Of a DNA stretch of 64,000 nt, positions 19,121 through 27,155 are shown piece by piece. Position 1 is the first letter of the stretch, and the number at the start of each line of letters is the position of its first letter. The notes under the pieces are model-generated. The model searched no databases, was not told the DNA's origin, and saw nothing but the letters and a program-made list of their open reading frames with translations. Origin of the DNA: Chryseomicrobium aureum (GTDB taxonomy: Bacteria; Bacillota; Bacilli; Bacillales_A; Planococcaceae); contig NZ_JAFBFG010000011.1 in NCBI RefSeq assembly GCF_016909155.1, positions 1 through 64,000 on the forward strand. Direction: 5' to 3'. The position numbers and the translations under genes are program-made.

Positions 19121-22078
19121 TTGAGTTTGAAGGAACGATTAGATAACTGGACCCGTTCGAAATGGGCCAAAGCATTACGTATCACTGGAAGTGTTTTTTG
19201 GAATCTGGCATTGATTGTTCTCATTCTGTTTCTAGTACTTGGTGCGTTTGGTGCATCTGTTGGTGCAGGTTATTTTGCAGCTCTTGTCAAAGACGAGCCG
19301 TTGCGATCACCTGAACAGATGAAAAACGCCGTATTTACGTATGAAGAGACATCTGAAATCTATTTCAAAGATAATAATTATTTTGGAAAGATGCGAACGG
19401 ATCTCGAGCGAACAGAAACAAAGCTCGATGCCGTCTCCGAGAATGTCTTAAATGCAGTATTTGCAACAGAAGATGAATATTTTGAAGTACACGATGGAAT
19501 CGTGCCGAAAGCTGTTCTTCGCGGATTAGTACAAGATATTACAAATGCGGACACACAGACAGGTGGATCCACACTGACGCAACAAATTATTAAAAACCAA
19601 ATCCTCACTAATGAAGTTTCTTACTCTCGTAAAGCAAAAGAGCTACTATTGGCTATGCGCTTAGAAGAATATATGGGGAAAGATGAAATTTTAGAAGCAT
19701 ACTTGAACATCATTCCGTATGGTCGAAATTCAAGTGGACGCAATATTGCTGGGATCGAGACGGCTGCGCAAGGGATTTTTGGTGTAGAAGCAAAAGATTT
19801 GAACCTCGCCCAAGCTGCTTACATCGCAGGAATTCCACAAGCTCCTTATCGCTACACACCTTTCACTAATAAAGGTGAGTTAAAAGATGCTGAAGGATTA
19901 CAACCTGGAATCGACCGGATGAAGACGGTTCTCTTCCGTATGAATGAGACAGAGTATATTACGGATGCTGAGTATCAAGAGGCTCTAGCTTATGACATTA
20001 CAAAAGACTTTAAACCACGTGAAGCTTCTACGTATGAAGACTTACCTTGGTTAACGATTGAAGTTGAAGAACGAGTCACGACAATCATGGCAAAAATCTT
20101 AGCCGAGCGTGACGGTCTTGATCCAGACCGCGTAGATGGCGACTCCTCTCTTCGAACAGAATATCGGCAACTAGCACGTCAAGAAATTGCTACTGGTGGA
20201 TACCGCATCCACACAACGATTGACGAAGGCTTAATGCGAAAAATGGAAGAAATAAAAGACTCTTACGATATGTATGGGTATACACGTGTGAAAGAAGTAA
20301 AGAACGAAGAAACTGGTGAAATTGAAACAGTTGAAGAACCGGTTCAAGTTGGTGGGATGCTTTTAGAAAACCAAACGGGTCGAATTCTTGCTTTCATGGG
20401 TGGTCGTGACCATGACCTTGAAGCCTTGAATCACTCTACGACTGCCGTCCGTTCTCCTGGTTCAACATTCAAACCTTTAATGGTCTATGCTCCAGCCATT
20501 GAGTACGGACTTGTAGGTGCAGGTTCACCGGTGGTCGACGTAAAGTTCTCTTTAACAGATGCATCTAATCCTGGTTGGGAACCGTCGAACTACAATCCGA
20601 ACCAAGAAAAAGGAATTATTTCTGTACGTAGTGCTTTGACAACTTCTCAAAACTTAACTGCGGTTCGCTTGTATGATGAAGTCAAACAACGCCAACCGAT
20701 TGATTTGCTACACAAAATGGGCTTTAGCAGTGTAGAAAAGAAAGAGAATGACCACCCTTCTATCTCTATTGGAGGAACAACGACAGGCGTCACTATTGAA
20801 GACAATACAAATGCATTTTCGATGTTTGCGAACAATGGATCATTTGTCGATGCTTACTTAATTGAAAAAATCGAAGATGTTGACGGCAACGTCGTATTTG
20901 AGCACAAAGCTGAGCCTGTTCAAGTATTTAGTCCAGCGACTTCTTACATCATGAACGATATGATGCGCGATGTATTTGATGAGGGAACAGCAACTGTTGC
21001 CAATTCTCGTCTAAAGTTTAACTCAGACTTTGCTGGAAAAACTGGTACAACACAAGACCATAAAGATTCTTGGTTGATCGGCTACAATCCGAACGTGACA
21101 TTGAGCGTATGGCTCGGATATGACAATTACAACTTAAAAGCAGGAGATAACACACTGTTCTATATGAACAACACGTATGGTCACCCTTCTGTTCGCTCGA
21201 ATACTTTATGGGCGAATATTATGAACGGACTGTATGATGTAAATCCAGAATTGATTGCTGCACCAAATAAAACGTTCCAACGTCCTGAAGGTGTGGTAGA
21301 ACGATCATTCTGTAGTATTTCTGGTCTTGCACCTTCATCTGCTTGTTCTAATGCAGGACTTGTACGTTCCGACTTATTTAACGCAGCTGCATTCTTACCA
21401 ACTAAACCTGATGATAGTTTAGTGAGCTCATCGTATGTAACAATCAATGGCAATCGCTACCGTGCTCTTGACAGCACACCACAAGAGTTCGTTGTGAGAG
21501 GCGGATTTGGTGTTAGCGAGTCCTTCATTAAACGTATGCTTGGTCGTTTTGGTGGTAACGCGAGTAAATTATTCCCTGAGAACTCAGGTTTTGCGTCAAA
21601 TGTAGTTTCAGAAGATGTATTCCAAGCAGATGATGCAGCTCCATCTGGTGTAACTGCTTCTGTTTCAGGAGATGTTATGACATGGACAGATTCTGGTTCT
21701 GCTGATGTTGTCGGATACTATATTTATCAAGGCTCTACACGAATCGCAGCTGTTCCACAAGCTAGCGCAAACCGATACACACTTGGTGGATTTGGAGATT
21801 ACTCTGTTCGTGCAGTCGATATTACAGGTAAACAATCTGCACCATCAAATGTTATTACGCGTGAGCGTCCTGAGCCAGAGCCTGCTCCAACTCCTACCCC
21901 AACAACTCCACCTGCAACTGGTGGCGGGGATGGCGGCGGAAATTCTGGTGGTGGTAACTCTGGCGGTGGCAACTCTGGCGGCGGGAATGGCGGAGGCACT
22001 GGCGGTGGAGATGACACGGATCCAGTCGACCCGGTAGAACCTGAAGAGCCAGAAGAACCCGAAGAAGGTACTGAATAG
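19121..22078 (+). CDS. Class A penicillin-binding protein (PBP1A type)
   Basis: Bifunctional peptidoglycan glycosyltransferase and DD-transpeptidase. The 985-residue protein has a cytoplasmic tip and membrane segment (about 25-47). A GT51 domain follows with catalytic Glu117 (ATEDEYFEVHDG), plus GGSTLTQQ. The transpeptidase has Ser448 in STFK, SQN at 509-511 and KTG at 640-642. Then come a fibronectin type III-like domain (about 839-913), a Pro/Thr linker, a Gly/Asn-rich tract (934-963) and an acidic Pro/Glu tail. It starts with TTG behind AGGGGG; no ATG fits. The nearest B. subtilis equivalent is uncertain. Confidence 0.94.
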   Translation: MSLKERLDNWTRSKWAKALRITGSVFWNLALIVLILFLVLGAFGASVGAGYFAALVKDEPLRSPEQMKNAVFTYEETSEIYFKDNNYFGKMRTDLERTETKLDAVSENVLNAVFATEDEYFEVHDGIVPKAVLRGLVQDITNADTQTGGSTLTQQIIKNQILTNEVSYSRKAKELLLAMRLEEYMGKDEILEAYLNIIPYGRNSSGRNIAGIETAAQGIFGVEAKDLNLAQAAYIAGIPQAPYRYTPFTNKGELKDAEGLQPGIDRMKTVLFRMNETEYITDAEYQEALAYDITKDFKPREASTYEDLPWLTIEVEERVTTIMAKILAERDGLDPDRVDGDSSLRTEYRQLARQEIATGGYRIHTTIDEGLMRKMEEIKDSYDMYGYTRVKEVKNEETGEIETVEEPVQVGGMLLENQTGRILAFMGGRDHDLEALNHSTTAVRSPGSTFKPLMVYAPAIEYGLVGAGSPVVDVKFSLTDASNPGWEPSNYNPNQEKGIISVRSALTTSQNLTAVRLYDEVKQRQPIDLLHKMGFSSVEKKENDHPSISIGGTTTGVTIEDNTNAFSMFANNGSFVDAYLIEKIEDVDGNVVFEHKAEPVQVFSPATSYIMNDMMRDVFDEGTATVANSRLKFNSDFAGKTGTTQDHKDSWLIGYNPNVTLSVWLGYDNYNLKAGDNTLFYMNNTYGHPSVRSNTLWANIMNGLYDVNPELIAAPNKTFQRPEGVVERSFCSISGLAPSSACSNAGLVRSDLFNAAAFLPTKPDDSLVSSSYVTINGNRYRALDSTPQEFVVRGGFGVSESFIKRMLGRFGGNASKLFPENSGFASNVVSEDVFQADDAAPSGVTASVSGDVMTWTDSGSADVVGYYIYQGSTRIAAVPQASANRYTLGGFGDYSVRAVDITGKQSAPSNVITRERPEPEPAPTPTPTTPPATGGGDGGGNSGGGNSGGGNSGGGNGGGTGGGDDTDPVDPVEPEEPEEPEEGTE

Positions 22079-22116
22079 AATAAAAGTTAGAGCATAAGTG
22101 CATCATAGAATATACG

Positions 22117-22153
22117 AAAGGGAGTTTCTCAAAATTTGAGAAACTCCCTTTTT
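22117..22153. terminator. Bidirectional terminator between the PBP gene and acsA
   Basis: Perfect inverted repeat AAAGGGAGTTTCTCA / TGAGAAACTCCCTTT with a short loop and T's on the plus side. It serves the convergent PBP and acsA transcripts. The stem repeats the one at 14742-14778. Confidence 0.9.
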
Positions 22154-22164
22154 GCTTTACCTTT

Positions 22165-23883
22165 TTAATCTTCCATTGTCGATAAGTCACCCGTCGGTAG
22201 ATTCAATTCCCACGCTTTTAAAACGCGACGCATGATCTTTCCACTTCGTGTTTTTGGAAGTTTGTCTTTGAATTCAATTTCACGAGGAGCAGCATGTGCA
22301 GCCAATCCTTTTTTCACGAACTGCTGAATCTCAGCGACCAGCTCATCCGATTGCTCATAGCCTTCGTTTAAAGCGATGAACGCCTTTATGATTTCACCGC
22401 GGACCGGATCTGGTTTTCCGATGACGCCAGCTTCCATAACAGCCGGATGTTCAATTAATTTACTTTCTACTTCGAACGGCCCTACTCGCTCACCTGACGT
22501 CATGATGACATCATCCACGCGCCCCTGGAACCAGAAATACCCGTCTTCATCCATATACGCCGAATCTCCTGAGAAATACCATTCATCGTTCATGAAATAC
22601 GAGTCATACTTCTCTTTATTGTTCCATACTTCTCGCATCATCGATGGCCAACCTTTTTTAATGGCTAGATTCCCCATTGTTAGCGGTGGTACTTCATTTC
22701 CTTCGTTGTCGATGATAGCTGCATACACGCCTGGAATTGGTTTCCCCATCGAGCCTGGCTTGATTGCCATCGTCGGGTAATTACAAATCATCTGACCTCC
22801 TGTTTCAGTCATCCACCATGTGTCGTGGATACGAAGCCCAAATACTTGCATGCCCCATTTCACAACTTCTGGATTTAACGGCTCCCCAACCGATAACAAG
22901 TGGCGAAGAGTTGATAAGTCATACTCTTTTACAAGGTTGTCCCCTGCTCCCATCAACATGCGGAAAGCTGTCGGTGCACTATACCAAACTGTCACACCAT
23001 AGTCTTGAATTGCTTTATACCACGCATCTGGTGAGAAACGTCCACCTAAAATAAGAGATGTTGTTCCTGTCAGCCAAGGACCAAAGATTCCGTATACAGT
23101 ACCCGTAACCCAGCCTGGATCCGCAGTACACCAGTAAATATCATTCTCTTTAACATCCATGACCCACTTCATCGTGTGGTAGTGTTGAACCATCGCACCA
23201 TGTACATGTAAGATTCCTTTTGGCTTACCAGTAGAACCCGATGTGTAATGAAGCACTAAACCATCTTCTTGATCAACCCACACCGTTTCAAACTTGTCAC
23301 TTGCTTCTTGAAGGCCTGCTGTAAAATCAACATACTTCTCATCAAATGAATCATACTCCCCAACGAGGAAGATTGTTTCAAGTTTTGGAAGCTTGTCGAC
23401 AGGTACGCGACTGAGAAGTTCTGGAGTAGTCACTAATACTTTCGCATCGCTGTCATCTAAACGGTCATACACCGCGCCTTCCATGAATGCTTCAAACAAA
23501 GGCCCTACAATTACTCCCATCTTTAATGCACCTAAAAGTGCAAAATACAACTCCGGTGAACGTGGCATGAAGATGAACATGCGGTCCCCTTTTTCAAGAG
23601 ATGAATATTTAGAAAGCGTATTTGCCGCTCGGTTTACATTGCGCATCATTTCGTAAAACGTATAGCTTTCCTTACGATCATTGTCTTGATAAAAGAGCGC
23701 CACTTTATTCTTGTTTGAAGAATATGCATGACGGTCAATCGCCTCATGTACAATGTTCATTTTCCCCGTCTTGTGCCAGTCAAATACCTCAGATGCACTA
23801 TCCCATGAGAAATCTTTTGAGAACGATTCATACTCCGTAAGATTATAGTTTCCTTGAACTGCTGCTAATGTTTCAAGTTTCAT
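22165..23883 (-). CDS. acsA: Acetyl-CoA synthetase
   Basis: AMP-forming ligase converting acetate, ATP and CoA to acetyl-CoA. ATG at 23883 with AAGGGG upstream gives 572 residues, the B. subtilis length. The ATP-binding P-loop is YTSGSTGKPKG, followed by TWWMTETGG and WYFSGDSAY. The acetylatable lysine is in the C-terminal TRSGKIMRR and falls at 549, the position controlled by AcuA in B. subtilis. The gene diverges from acuABC, which encode its control system. Confidence 0.97.
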   Translation of the reverse strand: MKLETLAAVQGNYNLTEYESFSKDFSWDSASEVFDWHKTGKMNIVHEAIDRHAYSSNKNKVALFYQDNDRKESYTFYEMMRNVNRAANTLSKYSSLEKGDRMFIFMPRSPELYFALLGALKMGVIVGPLFEAFMEGAVYDRLDDSDAKVLVTTPELLSRVPVDKLPKLETIFLVGEYDSFDEKYVDFTAGLQEASDKFETVWVDQEDGLVLHYTSGSTGKPKGILHVHGAMVQHYHTMKWVMDVKENDIYWCTADPGWVTGTVYGIFGPWLTGTTSLILGGRFSPDAWYKAIQDYGVTVWYSAPTAFRMLMGAGDNLVKEYDLSTLRHLLSVGEPLNPEVVKWGMQVFGLRIHDTWWMTETGGQMICNYPTMAIKPGSMGKPIPGVYAAIIDNEGNEVPPLTMGNLAIKKGWPSMMREVWNNKEKYDSYFMNDEWYFSGDSAYMDEDGYFWFQGRVDDVIMTSGERVGPFEVESKLIEHPAVMEAGVIGKPDPVRGEIIKAFIALNEGYEQSDELVAEIQQFVKKGLAAHAAPREIEFKDKLPKTRSGKIMRRVLKAWELNLPTGDLSTMED

Positions 23884-23914
23884 ACTGTCACCCCTTCTAT
23901 GTAAGTACCCCCTT

Positions 23915-23944
23915 ATTTTACCTAAAGTTATTTCGTTTGTACAA
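23915..23944 (-). promoter_or_regulatory. Sigma-A promoter of acsA
   Basis: Minus-strand TTGTAC (plus 23939-23944) and TAAAAT (plus 23915-23920), separated by 18 bp, end about 30 bp before the acsA start codon. Confidence 0.6.
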
Positions 23945-23961
23945 CTATTCTGAATGTTTCT

Positions 23962-23975
23962 TGAAAGCGCACACA
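23962..23975. promoter_or_regulatory. Candidate cre (CcpA site) between acsA and acuA
   Basis: TGAAAGCGCACACA matches the relaxed cre consensus TGWNANCGNTNWCA with one mismatch. It lies upstream of a TATAAT at 23993-23998 that is the probable acuA -10, so CcpA could repress acuABC here. The acsA-acuABC region is catabolite-repressed in B. subtilis. Confidence 0.55.
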
Positions 23976-24028
23976 TTTTCTAGGGTATACGGTATAATGG
24001 ATAAGAGTAAAATGAAGGTGGTGTGCAT

Positions 24029-24661
24029 GTGATTCATAAAAAAACCTACAATGCCATTGAAGTGAAAACAAAACACGGAACTGTGATCGTAGAAGGTCCT
24101 GTGCCAAGTGAGGAAATTGCTTCTTTGCAGTTTCACGAGGATTTGACCTCTTTCCGTGTCCCCGATCAACAACATAAAGCAATTATCGATATTGCAAAGT
24201 TACCGGAAGGCCGTTTGATTATTGTTCGAGAGCAAACAACTATTGTCGGGTATGCGACATTCTTGCACCCAGACCCTCTTGAACGCTGGTCGAAAGGAAA
24301 CATGGAAAATTTGATTGAACTCGGTGCAATCGAAGTGATTCCGAAATACCGAGGAAGCGGAGTAGGAAAAAGTCTATTAAAGGTTTCGATGATGGACGAT
24401 GCGATGAACGATTACATTGTCATCACAACGGAATATTATTGGCACTGGGATTTAAAAGGAACAGGTTTAAACGTATGGGAATACCGAAAAGTAATGGAAA
24501 AAATGATGAATGCGGGTGGACTTGAATATTTCGCTACAGATGACCCAGAAATTAGTTCGCACCCGGCAAACTGTTTAATGGCTCGCATCGGCTCACGCGT
24601 CGATAATGATTCTATTCAACAATTTGATCAGCTACGATTTATGAATCGTTTCATGTACTAG
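24029..24661 (+). CDS. acuA: Protein acetyltransferase AcuA
   Basis: GNAT-family enzyme that acetylates and inactivates acetyl-CoA synthetase. I prefer GTG at 24029, seven bases after GAAGGTGG, over GTG at 24023, which is too close; this gives 210 residues, the B. subtilis length. The acetyl-CoA-binding loop is VIPKYRGSGVGKSLL. The C-terminal half contains ITTEYYWHWDLKGTGL, characteristic of AcuA. First gene of the acuABC operon; acuB follows after 11 bp. Confidence 0.95.
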   Translation: MIHKKTYNAIEVKTKHGTVIVEGPVPSEEIASLQFHEDLTSFRVPDQQHKAIIDIAKLPEGRLIIVREQTTIVGYATFLHPDPLERWSKGNMENLIELGAIEVIPKYRGSGVGKSLLKVSMMDDAMNDYIVITTEYYWHWDLKGTGLNVWEYRKVMEKMMNAGGLEYFATDDPEISSHPANCLMARIGSRVDNDSIQQFDQLRFMNRFMY

Positions 24662-24672
24662 GAGGCTCGCTC

Positions 24673-25314
24673 ATGATTATCGAAGAAATTATGAATACGG
24701 ATGTGGCTACGCTCCTTCCCGCGCAAACATTGAGAGAAGCGGCTGCCACACTTCGAGAAAAAAAAATACGCCACATTGCAGTTGTGAATGACGAACGCGA
24801 AGTACTCGGTGTCATTACTGATCGTGATATCAAACAAGCAACACCTTCAAATCTATTGGATTCAGATGACTATAGCGTGCTTGATACACCGATTGAAAAA
24901 ATCATGACTCCAAACCCTATTACTGGTCATCCTCTTGACTTTGTGGAAGAAACCGCTACCATTTTTTACGACAATCGTATCGGGTGCTTACCAATTGTCA
25001 GTAAAGGAAAACTTGTGGGAATGATTACAGAGTCCGACATGCTTTATAAATTCATTGAGTTAACAGGCGTTACGCAACCCGGTTCTCAAATTGAAATCCG
25101 TGTTCCAAATAAATCAGGTGTATTGTTTGAAGTCTCTAAAGTATTTTACGAACACCGTGTAAACGTCTTGTCTGTACTGGTCTATCCTGATAAAAAAGAC
25201 GAGCTCTACAAGATTCTTGTAATTCGAGTAAAAACGATCAATCCCCTAAAGCTCGTTTCTGCTCTTGAAAAAGAAGGGTTTGACGTCATATGGCCAAGTC
25301 ACCCGACACTGTAA
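24673..25314 (+). CDS. acuB: AcuB, CBS-pair and ACT domain protein
   Basis: A 213-residue regulatory protein with two CBS motifs (about 1-60 and 75-135: IMNTDVATL...VITDRDIK and IMTPNPITG...MITESDMLY) followed by an ACT-like domain (about 140-210). CBS pairs usually bind adenine nucleotides. In B. subtilis acuB is needed for normal growth on acetate or acetoin, but its biochemical role is not established. AGGAGG precedes the ATG; its end overlaps acuC by 25 bp, pointing to translational coupling. Confidence 0.94.
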   Translation: MIIEEIMNTDVATLLPAQTLREAAATLREKKIRHIAVVNDEREVLGVITDRDIKQATPSNLLDSDDYSVLDTPIEKIMTPNPITGHPLDFVEETATIFYDNRIGCLPIVSKGKLVGMITESDMLYKFIELTGVTQPGSQIEIRVPNKSGVLFEVSKVFYEHRVNVLSVLVYPDKKDELYKILVIRVKTINPLKLVSALEKEGFDVIWPSHPTL

Positions 25315-26477
25315 ACGAAGCTGTATTTGTCTATTCAGAAGACCAATTGGGGTACCGGTTTTCAGATACACATCCATTCAACCAGAAACGTTTGACACTG
25401 ACGGTTGATTTATTAACAAAAATGAATGCGCTTTCAAAACAACATATTGTCGAACCTCGTATGGCCACTGACGAAGAACTCGCGTTGGCACACGACATGC
25501 GCTATATCGACGCTGTAAAAAAAGCGAGCGAGCCAGATTGCAATGCAGAGGAATTTGAAGCGTACGGCATTGGCACGGAAGATACGCCACTATTTGTTGG
25601 CATGCACGAAGCAAGTGCCCGTCTTGTCGGAAGTACGTTGACTGCAGTCGACTATGTAATGGAAGGTAAAGCGAAACATGCGGTTAACTTGGGTGGTGGC
25701 CTGCATCATGGATTCCGAGGGAAAGCTTCAGGATTTTGTGTTTATAACGATAGCTCTGTAGCAATTCGGTATATGCAGCAAAAATACAATGCTCGCGTTC
25801 TGTATATCGATACGGATGCGCATCATGGGGACGGTGTACAATGGTGTTTTTACGATGACCCAAATGTATGCACAATCTCGATTCATGAGACAGGTCGCTA
25901 CCTTTTCCCTGGAACGGGGAATATCACAGAGCGTGGTTCAGGTGAAGGCTATGGGACTTCGTTCAATTTCCCAATCGATGCCTTCACAGAAGACGAATCG
26001 TTTTTAGAGATTTACCGTGCTGCATTCCGGGAAATCGTAGAGCATTTTAAGCCAGATGTGATTTTGACGCAAAATGGTGCAGATGCTCATTACTTTGATC
26101 CTCTTACACATTTATATGGAACAATCGAAACCTACAAAGAGATTCCTAAACTAGCGCATGAACTTGCGCATGAATATTGTGGGGGGAAATGGATTGCGGT
26201 TGGCGGCGGCGGTTATGATATTTGGCGCGTAGTCCCTCGTGCATGGTCGCTGATCTGGTTGGAAATGTCGGATCAACCGGCACCTACTGGGGAGTTACCA
26301 AAAACGTGGTTAGAGCGATGGGAGCAAGAAAGCCCAGTCCCCCTCATACCGACATGGGAAGATCCGTCCCCTCTTTACGAAGCTATTCCTCGTAAAGCAG
26401 AAATCACAGAGAAGAATCAGCAGATGTTAGAGAAGTCTTTGTACATTATTCGGAATGAGAAAAAAATGAGTCTTTAG
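25290..26477 (+). CDS. acuC: Protein deacetylase AcuC
   Basis: Zinc-dependent class I-type deacetylase that reactivates acetylated AcsA. The 395-residue protein retains all key HDAC-fold motifs: GGGLHHGFRGKASGFCVYND, the zinc ligands in YIDTDAHHGDGVQ, and NGADAHYFDPL. The start lies within acuB, about 11 bp after AAGAAGGG. The stop codon TAG lies inside repeat D1: the gene ends Ser-Leu-stop on the repeat's TTTAGATGTGGAGC, exactly as ytfP does with the second copy. Confidence 0.95.
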   Translation: MAKSPDTVNEAVFVYSEDQLGYRFSDTHPFNQKRLTLTVDLLTKMNALSKQHIVEPRMATDEELALAHDMRYIDAVKKASEPDCNAEEFEAYGIGTEDTPLFVGMHEASARLVGSTLTAVDYVMEGKAKHAVNLGGGLHHGFRGKASGFCVYNDSSVAIRYMQQKYNARVLYIDTDAHHGDGVQWCFYDDPNVCTISIHETGRYLFPGTGNITERGSGEGYGTSFNFPIDAFTEDESFLEIYRAAFREIVEHFKPDVILTQNGADAHYFDPLTHLYGTIETYKEIPKLAHELAHEYCGGKWIAVGGGGYDIWRVVPRAWSLIWLEMSDQPAPTGELPKTWLERWEQESPVPLIPTWEDPSPLYEAIPRKAEITEKNQQMLEKSLYIIRNEKKMSL

Positions 26478-26592
26478 ATGTGGAGCCGACTGGTTAGAAA
26501 TTGTGCGAGAAGACAGCGTGGACTGTGAAGCGCTTTTTGCTTCATAGGCTGCGATGGCTTCTTGCGGGATTTCTAGGAGGCGAAACTCGATT
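26472..26592. repeat. Repeat family D, copy 1, overlapping the acuC stop
   Basis: 121 bp starting TTTAGATGTGGAGCCGACTG and ending TTCTAGGAGGCG.AACTCGATT; it aligns along its full length with 48604-48724. It contains an inner hairpin TGAAGC...GCTTCA and an outer pairing AGAAG / CTTCT; the other copy has AGATG / CATCT, a compensated change. No T-tract follows, so it is not a normal terminator. Confidence 0.88.
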
Positions 26593-26597
26593 CCATT

Positions 26598-26620
26598 TAG
26601 ATGTGGAGAACGCCACTCTA
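26598..26620. repeat. Short repeat E
   Basis: TTTAGATGTGGAGAACGCCACTC begins like family D and recurs inverted at 8697-8717. It joins D1 to C2. Confidence 0.65.
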
Positions 26621-26625
26621 AAACG

Positions 26626-26745
26626 TTGAGTTCCACTGCGGGGCTGCTTTCCGTGGGCGCTGCGTGAGCTTCCTCGTCGCAAGCGCCTGCGGGATCTCAC
26701 GGCAGACTGGAATCCCACTGGAGTCAACCCCTCCATTCCACTCAA
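26626..26745. repeat. Intergenic repeat family C, copy 2
   Basis: Starts TTGAGTTCCACTGCGGGGCT and ends CTCCATTCCACTCAA; homologous to 1929-2053, with CGCTGCGTGAG and GCGCCTGCGGGATCTCAC blocks. Non-coding. Confidence 0.8.
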
Positions 26746-26802
26746 CTTTAGTTTTTATCACAGAATCTTTTAGAAGCTCTTTGACTTTAGTGCACTACTA
26801 CG

Positions 26803-26900
26803 GTGATTACTACATTAATTCGGCTGATCGTGACGTTAGCAGCTTCCATTATGACGTTAGCGAAGCTCATTGTTACATTGCTCATATTATGGAAACTAAT
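26803..26900. repeat. Degenerate array of about 21-nt words
   Basis: GTGATTACTACATTAATTC, then TGACGTTAGC words at about 26830 and 26851, then GTTACATTGC, spaced roughly 21-24 nt. It ends TTATGGAAACTAAT, the same ending as the arrays at 39047-39143 and 48822-48913. Confidence 0.6.
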
Positions 26901-26934
26901 TGTACAGCTGCAAATGTATTTCAAACAAATACTA

Positions 26935-26983
26935 CAAAAAAGGCCCCCACCAGAAAAGAAATTTCTGGTTGGAGGCCTTTTTT
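26935..26983. terminator. Bidirectional terminator downstream of acuABC
   Basis: AAAAAGGCC.CCACCAGAAA / TTTCTGGT.GGAGGCCTTTTTT, a long stem with one or two mismatches and T-tracts on both strands. It lies after the repeat island and may end acuABC transcripts. Confidence 0.8.
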
Positions 26984-27109
26984 AGCGTCTAATTAAATAT
27001 AGTTTAGGACAGCGATTGTTTGCTAATTAACTAGTAAGAAAAGTTCTATGATATTCTTCTTGAAGAAATGTTGAGATAAATTGAAATGACTTTTGTATAC
27101 TAACTGAGC

Positions 27110-27142
27110 CCCCTGGAAATGGCGTTCTGGATGGAGGGCGAC
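27110..27142. repeat. Solo right end of repeat family A
   Basis: CCCCTGGAAATGGCGTTCTGG followed by ATGGAGGGCG matches the family A right end. The variable five-base block is the copy-1 type (GCGTT). It lies just after ccpA. Confidence 0.65.
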
Positions 27143-27155
27143 TTAAATTCAAGTA

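Noticed and set aside
21799-22017. Proline-rich open frame antisense to the PBP tail
   Set aside because: It is the reverse complement of the Gly-rich tract of the PBP gene, with no ribosome-binding site.
26472-26592. Repeat D as a terminator
   Set aside because: It folds, but neither copy is followed by a T-tract, and at 26472 a standard terminator follows 340 bp later.
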